64,000 nucleotides of DNA from Pediococcus pentosaceus (GTDB lineage Bacteria; Bacillota; Bacilli; Lactobacillales; Lactobacillaceae): NCBI RefSeq assembly GCF_001437285.1, contig NZ_JQBF01000001.1, positions 248,001 through 312,000 of the forward strand, written 5' to 3'. Shown here piece after piece: positions 8,596-19,352 of the stretch (position 1 is the stretch's first letter; every line of letters starts with the position of its first letter). Both the position numbers and the translations under genes were made by a program. Below the pieces are notes generated by a model. It was not told where the DNA came from. It did no database searches and was given only the letters and a program-made list of their open reading frames with translations.

Positions 8596-9819
8596 GTGGC
8601 GAACGCAATTCATGTAACTTCAGAAATCGGAAAACTTAAGACAGTTATGTTACATCGTCCGGGTAAAGAAATTGAAAATATTACCCCGGATTCGATGGAA
8701 AGATTATTGTTTGATGATATTCCATATCTACCAATCGCTCAAAAAGAACATGACTTTTTTGCTAAGACCTTGACAGATCAAGGGATTGAAGTGATTTATT
8801 TTGAAAAATTGGCAGCTGATGCTTTAAGTGACGATGGAGTAAGAAAAGAATTCTTAAATAGAATGATTGCTGAATCTGGCTATGCAGTTGGAGTAATCCA
8901 TGACGCTTTAATGGAATATCTTTACGCAATGGATCCTCAGATGATGATTAATCAAATTATTGAAGGGGTACGAGCAAGCGATGTTAATATTGTTACTCCT
9001 GACTTACAATCCGTTTCTGAGAATACAGATTGGCCTTTCTTAATGGACCCAATGCCTAACGCATACTTTACTCGCGATCCCCAAGCATCAATTGGAGATG
9101 GGTTATCTATCAACAAGATGACTTTTGAAGCACGCATGCGGGAGTCCTTAATTACCGAATATATCATGAACTACAATCCTCGCTTTGCTGGAAAAGTCAA
9201 GGTATGGCGAGACCGTAATCATCGTACCCATATTGAAGGTGGGGATGAATTAGTTTTAAATGATCATGTATTAGCAATTGGTATCTCTCAACGTACGACA
9301 GCGAATGCAATTGAAGATATCGCTCGTAATTTATTCAAAGATTCTAATTATGACACGATTATTGCAATTTCAATACCTCATAATCATGCAATGATGCATT
9401 TGGATACAGTATTTACGATGATTAATTATGAACAATTTACAGTACATCCAGCAATTTTAACTGGTGATGGAAAAGTTGATAACTGGGTACTTCATCCTGG
9501 TAAAGATGGTGAGATTACAATGGAACATCATACAGACATTAAGGAAGTCTTGAAGAAGGCTCTTAATAAGTCTGAAATTGACTTAATTCCTACTGGTAAT
9601 GGTGATTCAATTGTGGCTCCAAGAGAACAATGGAATGATGGTTCAAATACGTTATCAATCGCTCCTGGCGTTGTTGTAACTTACGACAGAAATTACGTAT
9701 CGAACGACTTACTACGTCAACACGGTATCCTGGTCCATGAGGTTCGTTCAAGTGAATTATCTCGCGGACGTGGCGGTCCACGGTGCATGTCCTGCCCAAT
9801 TGTTCGTGAAGACATCTAA
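8596..9819 (+). CDS. arcA: Arginine deiminase
   Basis: ArcA hydrolyses arginine to citrulline and ammonia, the first ADI step, and gives ammonia-based acid tolerance. The start is the GTG at 8596, placed 10 bases after AGGAG; an in-frame codon at 8587 sits too close to that SD. The protein is 407 residues. Family motifs include [13 protein letters not shown], the HIEGGDE substrate segment, [14 protein letters not shown], and the C-terminal [12 protein letters not shown] that carries the catalytic Cys. It is third in the arcBCA order. A hairpin with a T tract lies just downstream, before the antiporter gene. Confidence 0.97.
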   Translation: MANAIHVTSEIGKLKTVMLHRPGKEIENITPDSMERLLFDDIPYLPIAQKEHDFFAKTLTDQGIEVIYFEKLAADALSDDGVRKEFLNRMIAESGYAVGVIHDALMEYLYAMDPQMMINQIIEGVRASDVNIVTPDLQSVSENTDWPFLMDPMPNAYFTRDPQASIGDGLSINKMTFEARMRESLITEYIMNYNPRFAGKVKVWRDRNHRTHIEGGDELVLNDHVLAIGISQRTTANAIEDIARNLFKDSNYDTIIAISIPHNHAMMHLDTVFTMINYEQFTVHPAILTGDGKVDNWVLHPGKDGEITMEHHTDIKEVLKKALNKSEIDLIPTGNGDSIVAPREQWNDGSNTLSIAPGVVVTYDRNYVSNDLLRQHGILVHEVRSSELSRGRGGPRCMSCPIVREDI

Positions 9820-9829
9820 AAATAATTTT

Positions 9830-9887
9830 ATGGCAGAAGTGAACTGTGGTACTAGAAAATAGTAGACAGTTTACTTTTGCCATTTTT
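9830..9887 (+). terminator. Long hairpin with T tract between arcA and arcD (possible partial terminator)
   Basis: ATGGCAGAAGTGAACTGT (9830-9847) pairs, with a few mismatches, with ACAGTTTACTTTTGCCAT (9866-9883), followed by five T residues. It lies inside the apparent operon, so it may reduce rather than abolish readthrough, or stabilise the arcBCA mRNA 3' end. Confidence 0.65.
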
Positions 9888-9914
9888 ATTAAATTTAAGA
9901 ATGGAGTGAAGAAC

Positions 9915-11333
9915 ATGGAAAATAAAAACGGAATTGGGCGACTAGGCTTAACCGCCTTAATTGTTAGCTCTTGTATTGGAACCGGAATATTTGGAATTAC
10001 CAATGCGGTTGCCGCTGCTGCCGCACCAGGACCAGCATTATTGTCTTGGTTGTTTGTTGGGATTGGTTTTTTGTTCTTAGTTTTATCATTAAATAATTTA
10101 TCTGAAAAACGCCCCGATTTAGAAGCAGGAATTTTTAGTTATGCGGGAGCTGGATTTGGTCCATTAGGTGAATTCATTTCTGGATGGGCTTACTGGCTTT
10201 CAGCTTGGCTTGGAAATATTGCTTTTGCAACCATGCTGATGAGCGCGATTGGAACTTTTTTACCGGCTTTCAAGGGTGGCCAAAACTTACCATCAATAAT
10301 TGTAGCAATTATTTTCTGTTGGGCTTTAACTCTACTCGTCAATCGTGGGGTAGAAAGTGCTTCGTTTGTTAACACCATTGGAACTTTCTTTAAGATAATT
10401 CCACTAGTTTTGTTTATTATCATTGTAATTATTTTCTTTAAAGGTCACATGTTTACAACTGATTTTTGGGGAAACGTTACCAATAACTTTTCCAAAGGAA
10501 CTACAACCGGATCAATTTTTGAACAATTGAAGGGAACATTATCAACTTTAATTTGGGTATTCATTGGTGTTGAAGGTGCTTCAGTTATGGGCCATCGTGC
10601 TAAAACTAGAAGTCAAGCTCAGCAAGCCACGATTATCGGCTTTGTTTTACTTCTGATAATTTATGTCATGATTTCAATTATCCCTTACGGAACACTAACA
10701 CGTGCCCAGTTGGCGGGTGCTGAACAACCAGCTTTAGGAAATGATTTACAATTAATTGTTGGTAGTTGGGGCGCAATGATTATTAATATAGGTTTGATCA
10801 TTTCTACGGTTATCTCATGGTTATCGTGGACGATGTTACCAGCTGAAACTACAATGTTAATTGCTAAAGATAAGGTTATGCCAAAAGTTTGGGGTAAATT
10901 AAATGAAAGAAAAGCTCCAACAACGTCACTAATGATTACAGCGGTTCTACAAACTATTTTCTTATTCTCATTGCTATTCACCTCCGAAGCTTATAATTTT
11001 GCTTATTCATTAGCTTCAGCAGCTATTCTATTCTCCTACCTATTTGTGGGATTGTATCAAATGAAATACAGCTACAAGGAAAAGCAATGGGGACAGTGGA
11101 CAATTGGCTTAATTGCAGCTTTATTCCAGTTTGCCTGCATGGTGCTATCTGGTTGGCAACAAATTTTGTTAGTCTCTATCAGTTTCATCCCAGGATTCAT
11201 TATCTATTATCAAGCAACGAAAGAAAATAAACGTACTTTAACTGGTAAAGAGAAAGGTATGATGGGGATGATTTTGATTCTCAGTTTGATTGCCATTTAT
11301 TTGGTAGTTAATGGAACAATTGTTGTGAGCTAA
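9915..11333 (+). CDS. arcD: APC-family arginine/ornithine antiporter (ArcD type)
   Basis: This is a 472-residue membrane protein of the basic amino acid/polyamine antiporter group, with about 12-13 hydrophobic helices. In the ADI pathway such carriers exchange external arginine for internal ornithine. The N-terminal GTGIFGI segment and the APGPALLSW region are typical APC substrate-binding features. The start is the ATG at 9915 behind GGAG (9903-9906); an in-frame codon at 9846 would begin inside the hairpin. Its paralogue follows at 11499. Arginine/agmatine or arginine/alanine exchange cannot be excluded by sequence. Confidence 0.85.
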   Translation: MENKNGIGRLGLTALIVSSCIGTGIFGITNAVAAAAAPGPALLSWLFVGIGFLFLVLSLNNLSEKRPDLEAGIFSYAGAGFGPLGEFISGWAYWLSAWLGNIAFATMLMSAIGTFLPAFKGGQNLPSIIVAIIFCWALTLLVNRGVESASFVNTIGTFFKIIPLVLFIIIVIIFFKGHMFTTDFWGNVTNNFSKGTTTGSIFEQLKGTLSTLIWVFIGVEGASVMGHRAKTRSQAQQATIIGFVLLLIIYVMISIIPYGTLTRAQLAGAEQPALGNDLQLIVGSWGAMIINIGLIISTVISWLSWTMLPAETTMLIAKDKVMPKVWGKLNERKAPTTSLMITAVLQTIFLFSLLFTSEAYNFAYSLASAAILFSYLFVGLYQMKYSYKEKQWGQWTIGLIAALFQFACMVLSGWQQILLVSISFIPGFIIYYQATKENKRTLTGKEKGMMGMILILSLIAIYLVVNGTIVVS

Positions 11334-11498
11334 TTAAGCAGGTTAAAAGTATAATTTGCCTAAGAAATTAAGACGAAATATGATTTTTTTGATTATATAG
11401 GGTATTGGACACTAATTTAAGTTACGAAGAATTTAGATAAATATTCTGAAGCATCACGTATATCAAATAACTAATTAAAATTTTTGGGAGTAATTTGA

Positions 11499-12920
11499 AT
11501 GACAGAGAAAAATGAGAAAATAGGCTTATTAACTTTGAGTGCCCTAGTGATTAGTTCATCTATTGGTAGTGGTGTTTTTGGAATTATGTCAGATCTTGCG
11601 AGGGCTGCAGCGCCGGGACCGGTTTTAATTACGTGGTTTATTGTTGGTTTGGGTGTTATGATGCTGGCTTTATCGTTAAATAACTTATTATTAAAAGAAC
11701 CAGAGCTAGAGGGAATATTTTCCTATCCCAAGAAAGGATTTGGTCCTTTCATGGGTTTTATTAGTGGTTGGGGATATTGGTTGTCAGCATGGCTGGGCAG
11801 TGTGGCATTTGCAACTTTTCTAATGAGCACAATAGGTTATTTTTTCCCAATTCTTAGGTCAGAACGAAACTTACCATTAATTCTAATTGCAAGTATCTTT
11901 TCATGGGGACTGACATATTTAGTTAACCGTGGCATCGAAGGTGCTGCCATAATTAATACAATTGTAACCGTATGCAAATTGATTCCTTTATTTGTATTTA
12001 TTGTATTTGGAATTATTCTTTTTAAAGGCGGAATGTTTACGCATGCCTTTTGGAATAATATGAATAATAATTTTGTTGGTGGAGATGTTATAGGTCAAGT
12101 TAAGAACTGCATGATGGTAATGATGTGGGTTTTTGTTGGAATTGAAGGTGCCTCAATACTATCGGCACGAGCCGAAAAGAAATCGGATGCGGGAAAAGCA
12201 ACCATTTTGGGTTTAATTAGCTTGCTAGTTATCTACATTTTGGCATCAGTTTTACCATATGGATATTTAACCCAAGAACAGTTGGCAACGATTAAACAAC
12301 CAGCCATGCTATATATATTTGAAAAGATGGTTGGTACTTGGGGTGGATACTTCATTGGAATTGGATTAATTGTATCAATCCTAGGTGCATGGCTTTCCTG
12401 GACGATGTTACCAGCCGAGACAATGTTATTGATGGCAAAGCAAAAACTATTACCAGAATATTTTGGGAAAATTAATGATAAAAAAGCTCCCACCTTTGCC
12501 TTAATTTTAACGGCTGGATTAATACAGATTTTCTTATTCACCCTATTTTTTACAACTAAAGCATACAATTTTGCTTATTCTCTTTGTACCGCAGCGGTGA
12601 TTGTGTGTTATATCCTGGTTGCAGCTTACCAGATTAAATATTCGTGGACACATATCCATGAAAAAGGAAATCAGCAACAATTGGTAATTGGTGTCCTAGC
12701 CTTGTTGTTTGAAGTAATAGGCATTTTAATGGCAGGGTTAAGTTATTTATTGCTATGTTTTATTGCATACATCCCTGGAATTTATTTTTATGGTCGGGCT
12801 CGTAAAAATAATGGACACGAATATTTCCTCTCTAAGGGAGAATTGATAGTAACAGTATTTATAACAATTGGTGCTCTAATTGGAATGGGGTTAGTGATAA
12901 TGGGAAAAATTATAGTTTGA
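11499..12920 (+). CDS. Second APC-family basic amino acid antiporter, tandem paralogue of ArcD
   Basis: A 473-residue protein that aligns along its length with the preceding antiporter. Shared blocks include APGP near residue 40, ALSLNN, FISGW-YWLSAWLG and WLSWTMLPAE. It keeps the APC GSGVFGI motif. The two copies have diverged clearly, so this is an old duplication and probably a change in specificity. In Lactococcus, two such ADI carriers use different counter-ions (ornithine or alanine), a reasonable analogy. It has its own GGGAG SD and a 165-base upstream gap, so a separate promoter is possible. Confidence 0.82.
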   Translation: MTEKNEKIGLLTLSALVISSSIGSGVFGIMSDLARAAAPGPVLITWFIVGLGVMMLALSLNNLLLKEPELEGIFSYPKKGFGPFMGFISGWGYWLSAWLGSVAFATFLMSTIGYFFPILRSERNLPLILIASIFSWGLTYLVNRGIEGAAIINTIVTVCKLIPLFVFIVFGIILFKGGMFTHAFWNNMNNNFVGGDVIGQVKNCMMVMMWVFVGIEGASILSARAEKKSDAGKATILGLISLLVIYILASVLPYGYLTQEQLATIKQPAMLYIFEKMVGTWGGYFIGIGLIVSILGAWLSWTMLPAETMLLMAKQKLLPEYFGKINDKKAPTFALILTAGLIQIFLFTLFFTTKAYNFAYSLCTAAVIVCYILVAAYQIKYSWTHIHEKGNQQQLVIGVLALLFEVIGILMAGLSYLLLCFIAYIPGIYFYGRARKNNGHEYFLSKGELIVTVFITIGALIGMGLVIMGKIIV

Positions 12921-13284
12921 ATTGTAGAAAAATAAAGGTGCAACGATTAAAGAAATTCAAGATATGGAAGCATTAGCCAGCGAACTAAAACATTAACCAC
13001 TTCGAGTAGGCTTATACAAGCTTTGATAACAGAGTGTGTCGGAGATTTGTATATTTCTCACATCCATTAAACAACAAAAAATTTGTATAGGCTCAAAGAG
13101 ATCATATTTAAAAATCATTTTTAATTAAGTAAATAATTTAAAGTAGTAGATTGAAAAAATATAAGTTTCAAGAAATTTTAATATATGGCCTGAAGCGTTT
13201 TAAGTATAGAAAGTTTAACTTCCAAAATGGTGTCTGACGCTTAAGGCCATATTTTATATCCACATAAAATATGAGGTGATAAAA
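12921..13284. other. 364-base intergenic region between two antiporter genes
   Basis: No full gene is visible. The left part has a short open frame (12934-12996) that may be the tail of a lost gene. The right part holds a 16-bp inverted repeat (13183-13252) just before the SD of the next gene. The rest is AT-rich with no recognised RNA. Confidence 0.6.
13183..13252. repeat. 16-bp inverted repeat in the leader of the YfcC-type gene
   Basis: ATATGGCCTGAAGCGT (13183-13198) and ACGCTTAAGGCCATAT (13237-13252) are complementary at 15 of 16 positions around a 38-base loop. It ends 22 bases before the SD at 13274. It could be an operator, a leader hairpin, or a terminator for readthrough from upstream; the T content after it (ATTTTATAT) is weak. 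Confidence 0.6.
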
Positions 13285-14826
13285 ATGACCAGTAAAGCCA
13301 AAAGACGTTTTAAGTTAAAAATGCCCGGGGCCTTTGTAATTTTATTTATTTTAACAATTGTAGCAGTTATTGCGACATGGACAGTCCCTTCTGGTAGTTA
13401 TGCTAAGTTAGCCTATAATCAGACTACTTCAAGTTTGCAGGTTAAAGATCCTGGGGGCGAGGTTCATAAGGTGCCTGCCACTCAAAAGGAATTAAATAAG
13501 TTGGGAGTTAAGATTGATATAAAAAAATTTACTTCAGGAGGGATTACGCAAGAAATTTCGATTCCCAATACATATCAGCGTTTGAAGCAACATCCAGCTA
13601 GTATTACTAAAGTGACTACGAGTATGGTACGTGGAACAATTGAAGCTGTAGACATTATGGTATTCATCTTTGTCTTAGGCGGGTTAATTGGGGTTGTTAG
13701 GGCTAGTGGAGCATTTGAATCAGGACTGGTTGCGTTAACCAAGAAAACTAAAGGTCATGAATTTTTATTAATTTTTTTGGTAGCAATTTTGATGATATTA
13801 GGTGGAACGTTGTGTGGGATTGAAGAAGAGGCCGTAGCTTTTTATCCAATTTTAGTGCCGGTATTCATTGCAATGGGATATGATTCCATAGTATGTGTAG
13901 GAGCAATCTTTTTAGCAAGTTCGATTGGAACAGCATTTTCAACGATTAATCCGTTTTCAGTCGTAATTGCATCGAATGCGGCGGGAATTAATTTTACAGA
14001 AGGAATTGGATGGCGTGTGTTTGGATGCATAGTGGCAGCTATTTTTGTTGTAGGTTATTTATACTGGTATAGTCGAAAAGTTAAGAACAATCCCCAGTTT
14101 TCATATTCGTATGAAGATCGTAACACGTTCAATAGTAAGTGGTCGGTTGAAAGTACTGATGACAGTGAGGCAAGTTTTACTAAACGGAAGAAAATTATTT
14201 TATTGTTATTCGTTGCCGGATTTCCACTGATGGTGTGGGGGGTAATGACACAGGGATGGTGGTTTCCAACCATGGCGTCTTCGTTCTTAGCATTTGCGAT
14301 TATTATCATGTTTCTGACTGGTACAGGAGCAAATGGTATTGGTGAAAAAGGCGTCGTAGATGCGTTTGTTAATGGAGCATCTAGTTTGGTAGGAGTTTCT
14401 TTGATTATTGGGCTAGCACGTGGAATTAACCTTATTTTAAACGAGGGGATGATCTCTGATACAATTCTAGATTTCTCTTCAGCTCTAGTAGCTAACATGA
14501 GTGGTCCAATATTTATTATTGTGATGTTATTGATTTATTTTGTATTGGGATTCATTGTTCCGTCTTCTTCTGGATTAGCAGTCTTATCGATGCCGATTTT
14601 GGCCCCTTTGGCTGATACAGTTGAAATACCAAGATTTGTGGTAGTAACAGCATACCAATTCGGTCAATATGCAATGTTATTCTTAGCACCAACTGGATTA
14701 GTAATGGCGACGTTGCAAATGTTAGACATGCAGTATTCACACTGGTTAAGATTTGTATGGCCTGTGGTGGTCTTCTTATTAGTATTTGGCGGAGGAATCC
14801 TAGTAGCACAAGTTTTAATATATTAA
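13285..14826 (+). CDS. YfcC/DcuC-superfamily membrane carrier, likely arginine/ornithine or amino-acid exchanger
   Basis: A 513-residue membrane protein of the YfcC family (C4-dicarboxylate anaerobic carrier-like fold). The N-terminal helix ends in the WTVPSGSYAKL segment typical of the family. A soluble insert (about 30-100) follows, then helices with GGLIGVVRASGAFE, GTLCGIEEEAVAFYPILVP and, near the C-terminus, VPSSSGLAVLSMPILAPLAD. In streptococcal ADI operons ArcD belongs to this family, so the position favours arginine/ornithine exchange. The start is the ATG at 13285 behind AGGTGA; an upstream in-frame GTG overlaps that SD. A perfect terminator follows. Confidence 0.82.
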   Translation: MTSKAKRRFKLKMPGAFVILFILTIVAVIATWTVPSGSYAKLAYNQTTSSLQVKDPGGEVHKVPATQKELNKLGVKIDIKKFTSGGITQEISIPNTYQRLKQHPASITKVTTSMVRGTIEAVDIMVFIFVLGGLIGVVRASGAFESGLVALTKKTKGHEFLLIFLVAILMILGGTLCGIEEEAVAFYPILVPVFIAMGYDSIVCVGAIFLASSIGTAFSTINPFSVVIASNAAGINFTEGIGWRVFGCIVAAIFVVGYLYWYSRKVKNNPQFSYSYEDRNTFNSKWSVESTDDSEASFTKRKKIILLLFVAGFPLMVWGVMTQGWWFPTMASSFLAFAIIIMFLTGTGANGIGEKGVVDAFVNGASSLVGVSLIIGLARGINLILNEGMISDTILDFSSALVANMSGPIFIIVMLLIYFVLGFIVPSSSGLAVLSMPILAPLADTVEIPRFVVVTAYQFGQYAMLFLAPTGLVMATLQMLDMQYSHWLRFVWPVVVFLLVFGGGILVAQVLIY

Positions 14827-14832
14827 AAAATA

Positions 14833-14862
14833 AAAACACCGGAATTTAAATTCCGGTGTTTT
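14833..14862. terminator. Bidirectional terminator between YfcC-type gene and glpF
   Basis: A perfect 13-bp palindromic stem (AACACCGGAATTT/AAATTCCGGTGTT) is flanked by A residues on one side and T residues on the other, so it can serve both converging transcripts. Confidence 0.9.
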
Positions 14863-14922
14863 GCTGCTTTAATATTAAGCATAAAGGGTAAAAAGGGTGC
14901 ATGAATTATAAAGTGTTAATTG

Positions 14923-15642
14923 TTAAGGGATCAAATTGAAGCAAATTGCTCCTAGAATGGCACCAACAACTGGTCCCAAAATAGGAACCCAACTATAGGC
15001 CCAATCTGAGCCGCCTTTGTTAGCGATTGGAAGCATCGCATGTGCGAGACGAGGACCTAAGTCCCGCGCAGGATTGATGGCGTAACCGGTAGTTCCACCA
15101 AGTGAAAGTCCGATTGCTGTAATGAGAACCCCAACAGCGATTGGATTAAGACCCTGAGTGAATTGTCCCCGAGTAAAGGCTAATAAACCGAAAATAAGTA
15201 CTGCTGTACCAACAACTTCACTAATAAAGTTCATGCTGTAATTGCGAATAGCAGGTTCTGTAGCAAAGGTACCAAGAATAGCATCTTTATCTTTGGTTTC
15301 TTTCCAATGTGGGTAATAATGAATCCAAACGACAATCCCGCCAACTAAACCACCTAAAATTTGAGCAATGCTATAAGGAATAACGCTTGACCAAGGAAAT
15401 TTACCGGCAATTGCCATTCCGACTGAAACTGCAGGATTTAAATGGGCAGGGCTGAGAAAAGAGGATGCATAAACCCCTAATGTAACAGCTAATCCCCAGC
15501 CTAAAGTAATGGCGATCCAACCAGAGCCTTCAGCTTTTGACTTTCTAAGGCTAACTCCAGCCACAACACCGTCACCAAGTAAAACTAGTACAAATGTTCC
15601 AATAAACTCCCCCAGTAGTTGAAGCGATAAACTATTATCCAT
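14923..15642 (-). CDS. glpF: Glycerol uptake facilitator (aquaglyceroporin)
   Basis: GlpF is a six-helix MIP-family channel for passive glycerol entry, trapped afterwards by GlpK. The 239-residue sequence has both half-helix motifs: HLNPAVSV in the first repeat and AINPARDLGPR in the second. The Arg and Asp after the second NPA are the usual sign of a glycerol-conducting rather than water-only pore. It is the last gene of glpK-glpO-glpF, 13 bases after glpO, with SD AGGAGG. Confidence 0.95.
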   Translation of the reverse strand: MDNSLSLQLLGEFIGTFVLVLLGDGVVAGVSLRKSKAEGSGWIAITLGWGLAVTLGVYASSFLSPAHLNPAVSVGMAIAGKFPWSSVIPYSIAQILGGLVGGIVVWIHYYPHWKETKDKDAILGTFATEPAIRNYSMNFISEVVGTAVLIFGLLAFTRGQFTQGLNPIAVGVLITAIGLSLGGTTGYAINPARDLGPRLAHAMLPIANKGGSDWAYSWVPILGPVVGAILGAICFNLIP

Positions 15643-15655
15643 GAAAAGGTTCCTC

Positions 15656-17473
15656 CTATTTTAGGTAAGTAAGGCTAGCTTCATCGATTGTTTCTTGGAG
15701 TTTCTTCGCTTGAGCTTCACGCTCTTCGTCAGACCATTCGAAGTAACGAGCCATTTCATTAATAACACCCTTTTTAACATCATCAATTGTATCGTGGTGG
15801 AAAAGAAGGTGATTGGTACGGCGGAGCAAGTAGTCAACGGGTGTCAGCGTCATTTCTTCATTCATTGAATAATGTAGACTAATTGTCTCAGCAAGTGTTA
15901 GCCCAGGTGCTGCTTCAATTTTACCAATCTGGCTAAATACACGAGCAGCATTTGATCCAAATAGGTTAGCTATTTGTTCAGCCTCAGCTTTTGATAGACC
16001 ACTTTCAATTCCTTGTTTAGCGAAGAATGAAAGGGTAGCGTCGACGTTATTAGGATCGATATCACCACCAGAAACTTGGAGATGCTTAGAATCAATTTCG
16101 TTGAATGTTTCGTTGAAGTCTTCTTTGAGAACTTTGGTGATTAAAGCAATGGCTCCAGCAGCCATTTTACGATAATCGGTAATCTTTCCACCTGCAAGGG
16201 TGATTAGCCCATCGTTTGCAACGTCGAGGGCGCTACCACGAGATACAGCAGAAGGATTTTTTTCTGAGAGGGTGCTTTCTAGATTATTAAGGACATCTTC
16301 AACGTCAACTCGATCAGCTTCTTTATTTTCATACTTATTTACAATATCAATGACTTCATCAAAGCTATCCGAAGTAATTTTTCCGGAATTACCACCATTG
16401 TAGTCTGAGCTACCATTGGAAGAAATTAGAGGACGTAAACCTGCCCAACTAGCTTCAATATCATCAATCGTAATCTTAGCTTCTGGATAATGTTTATTAA
16501 TGATACTTAACAAGTAATCGACGTCCTCTTGCTCAACTCGTGGATGCAAGAAGTCGCCTTTGTAATCTGTATCGGTGGTTCCAAAATAGGTCTTTCCTTC
16601 GCGAGGAATTGCGAAAATCATACGACCATCTTGTTTGCCAGAGTCAAAGTAAGTTGGCTGAGGGACGTTTAGACGTGAGCGATCAACAACCAAGTGCACC
16701 CCTTTAGTAGGGCGCATCTGTGGAACAACTTCTTCTTTATCATCCATTTCACGAATAAAGTCCGACCAAGGACCCGTTGTGTTGATTACCAATTTAGCGT
16801 GAATATCAAATTCTTCACCAGTCAAGAGATCTTTAACGTTAACACCATTTACACGACCATTTTCATCATGCAGAATGTGTTGAGCTTTGATATGACTGAC
16901 CATTAAGCCACCATTTTCATGAGCTTTTTTGATGTTTTCAATCACTAAACGAGCATCATTATTACGAAAATCAAGGTAAACACCACCACCCAAAAGACCT
17001 TCCGGATTAAGTTGAGGCTCACGTTGAAGAACCTCGTCTTTTGAAATAGTGTAGTTGGTGTATTTAGGATCTGTAACACCAGCAAGTTGATCGTACAAAT
17101 TCATTGCAATTTTAACTGAAAACATATCAAAGGTTGATCCAGGTTCGTCATAAATTGGAAGAAGCATTGGATCAGGGCGAGGAATATGAGGGGCAATTCC
17201 TTGAACAACCGCGCGTTCTTTAACGGTATCAGAAACTACCTCGACATCGAAGTTTTTAAGATAACGAATTCCACCATGAACTAACTTGGTTGAACGAGAA
17301 GATGTTCCTTCAGCGAAATCTTGCATTTCAATTAGGGCGTTGTTCATACCCATGGCGCTTGCTTGAATAGCAACACCTGCGCCGGTGATTCCACCACCGA
17401 TGGTAAGTAAGTCGAGCGTTTCATTTTTCAATCTTTCGATATCTTGTTTTCTACTAATTAATGAGAATGACAT
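15656..17473 (-). CDS. glpO: Alpha-glycerophosphate oxidase (GlpO type)
   Basis: An FAD enzyme converting glycerol-3-phosphate to dihydroxyacetone phosphate. The N-terminal dinucleotide motif GGGITGAG is at 26-33, followed by the SSRSTKLVHGGIRYL flavin segment. At 605 residues it is about 50 longer than Bacillus-type GlpD. The extra stretch (about 350-410, SDYNGGNSGKITSDSFDEVI and on) matches the insertion of the O2-using, H2O2-forming oxidases of enterococci and streptococci. A GlpD-type dehydrogenase is the alternative. The gene lies between glpK and glpF, 17 bases after glpK. Confidence 0.9.
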   Translation of the reverse strand: MSFSLISRKQDIERLKNETLDLLTIGGGITGAGVAIQASAMGMNNALIEMQDFAEGTSSRSTKLVHGGIRYLKNFDVEVVSDTVKERAVVQGIAPHIPRPDPMLLPIYDEPGSTFDMFSVKIAMNLYDQLAGVTDPKYTNYTISKDEVLQREPQLNPEGLLGGGVYLDFRNNDARLVIENIKKAHENGGLMVSHIKAQHILHDENGRVNGVNVKDLLTGEEFDIHAKLVINTTGPWSDFIREMDDKEEVVPQMRPTKGVHLVVDRSRLNVPQPTYFDSGKQDGRMIFAIPREGKTYFGTTDTDYKGDFLHPRVEQEDVDYLLSIINKHYPEAKITIDDIEASWAGLRPLISSNGSSDYNGGNSGKITSDSFDEVIDIVNKYENKEADRVDVEDVLNNLESTLSEKNPSAVSRGSALDVANDGLITLAGGKITDYRKMAAGAIALITKVLKEDFNETFNEIDSKHLQVSGGDIDPNNVDATLSFFAKQGIESGLSKAEAEQIANLFGSNAARVFSQIGKIEAAPGLTLAETISLHYSMNEEMTLTPVDYLLRRTNHLLFHHDTIDDVKKGVINEMARYFEWSDEEREAQAKKLQETIDEASLTYLK

Positions 17474-17490
17474 GAAATAAGCCTCCTAAG

Positions 17491-19023
<1,533 letters not shown>

Positions 19024-19041
19024 TTAATTTGTTAAGATTCA

Positions 19042-19055
19042 AGAAAGCGCTTTCT
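19042..19055. promoter_or_regulatory. Palindromic cre-like site upstream of glpK
   Basis: AGAAAGCGCTTTCT is a perfect 14-bp palindrome that differs from the cre consensus only at the first base. It lies 37 bases upstream of the glpK start, a position suited to CcpA repression of glycerol use. Confidence 0.7.
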
Positions 19056-19300
19056 AAAGATCTCGTTGTTAATTATAAATCGTTTTTAATAATTAAAAAA
19101 CAAAAACGCTTGTGAAATATTGTCTAATATTTATCATTTTTTAAAAAAATGTTTTACTATTTGAAAGTTAATATCATTTTATGATTCGAAGTGACTGTTA
19201 TAGGGGATTTTGATGCGGATAATTGACAAAAAAGTGCTATTAATTAATGATTCAATCATTATTTGGTGAAAATAAAGGAACTGGTTGTAAACTCACTATA

Positions 19301-19346
19301 AAAAGAAGCATCAAGCAGCACGCTAAGTGCTGTTGGATGCTTCTTT
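19301..19346 (-). terminator. Terminator of the ClC gene
   Basis: A long stem (AAAGAAGCATC/GATGCTTCTTT plus inner CAGCAC/GTGCTG) has a five-T tail on the minus strand. It begins 7 bases after the ClC stop codon. Confidence 0.85.
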
Positions 19347-19352
19347 AGTGGT

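Noticed and set aside
14055-14498. Minus-strand ORF in the YfcC-type gene
   Set aside because: Antisense shadow of a membrane protein gene; composition not protein-like.
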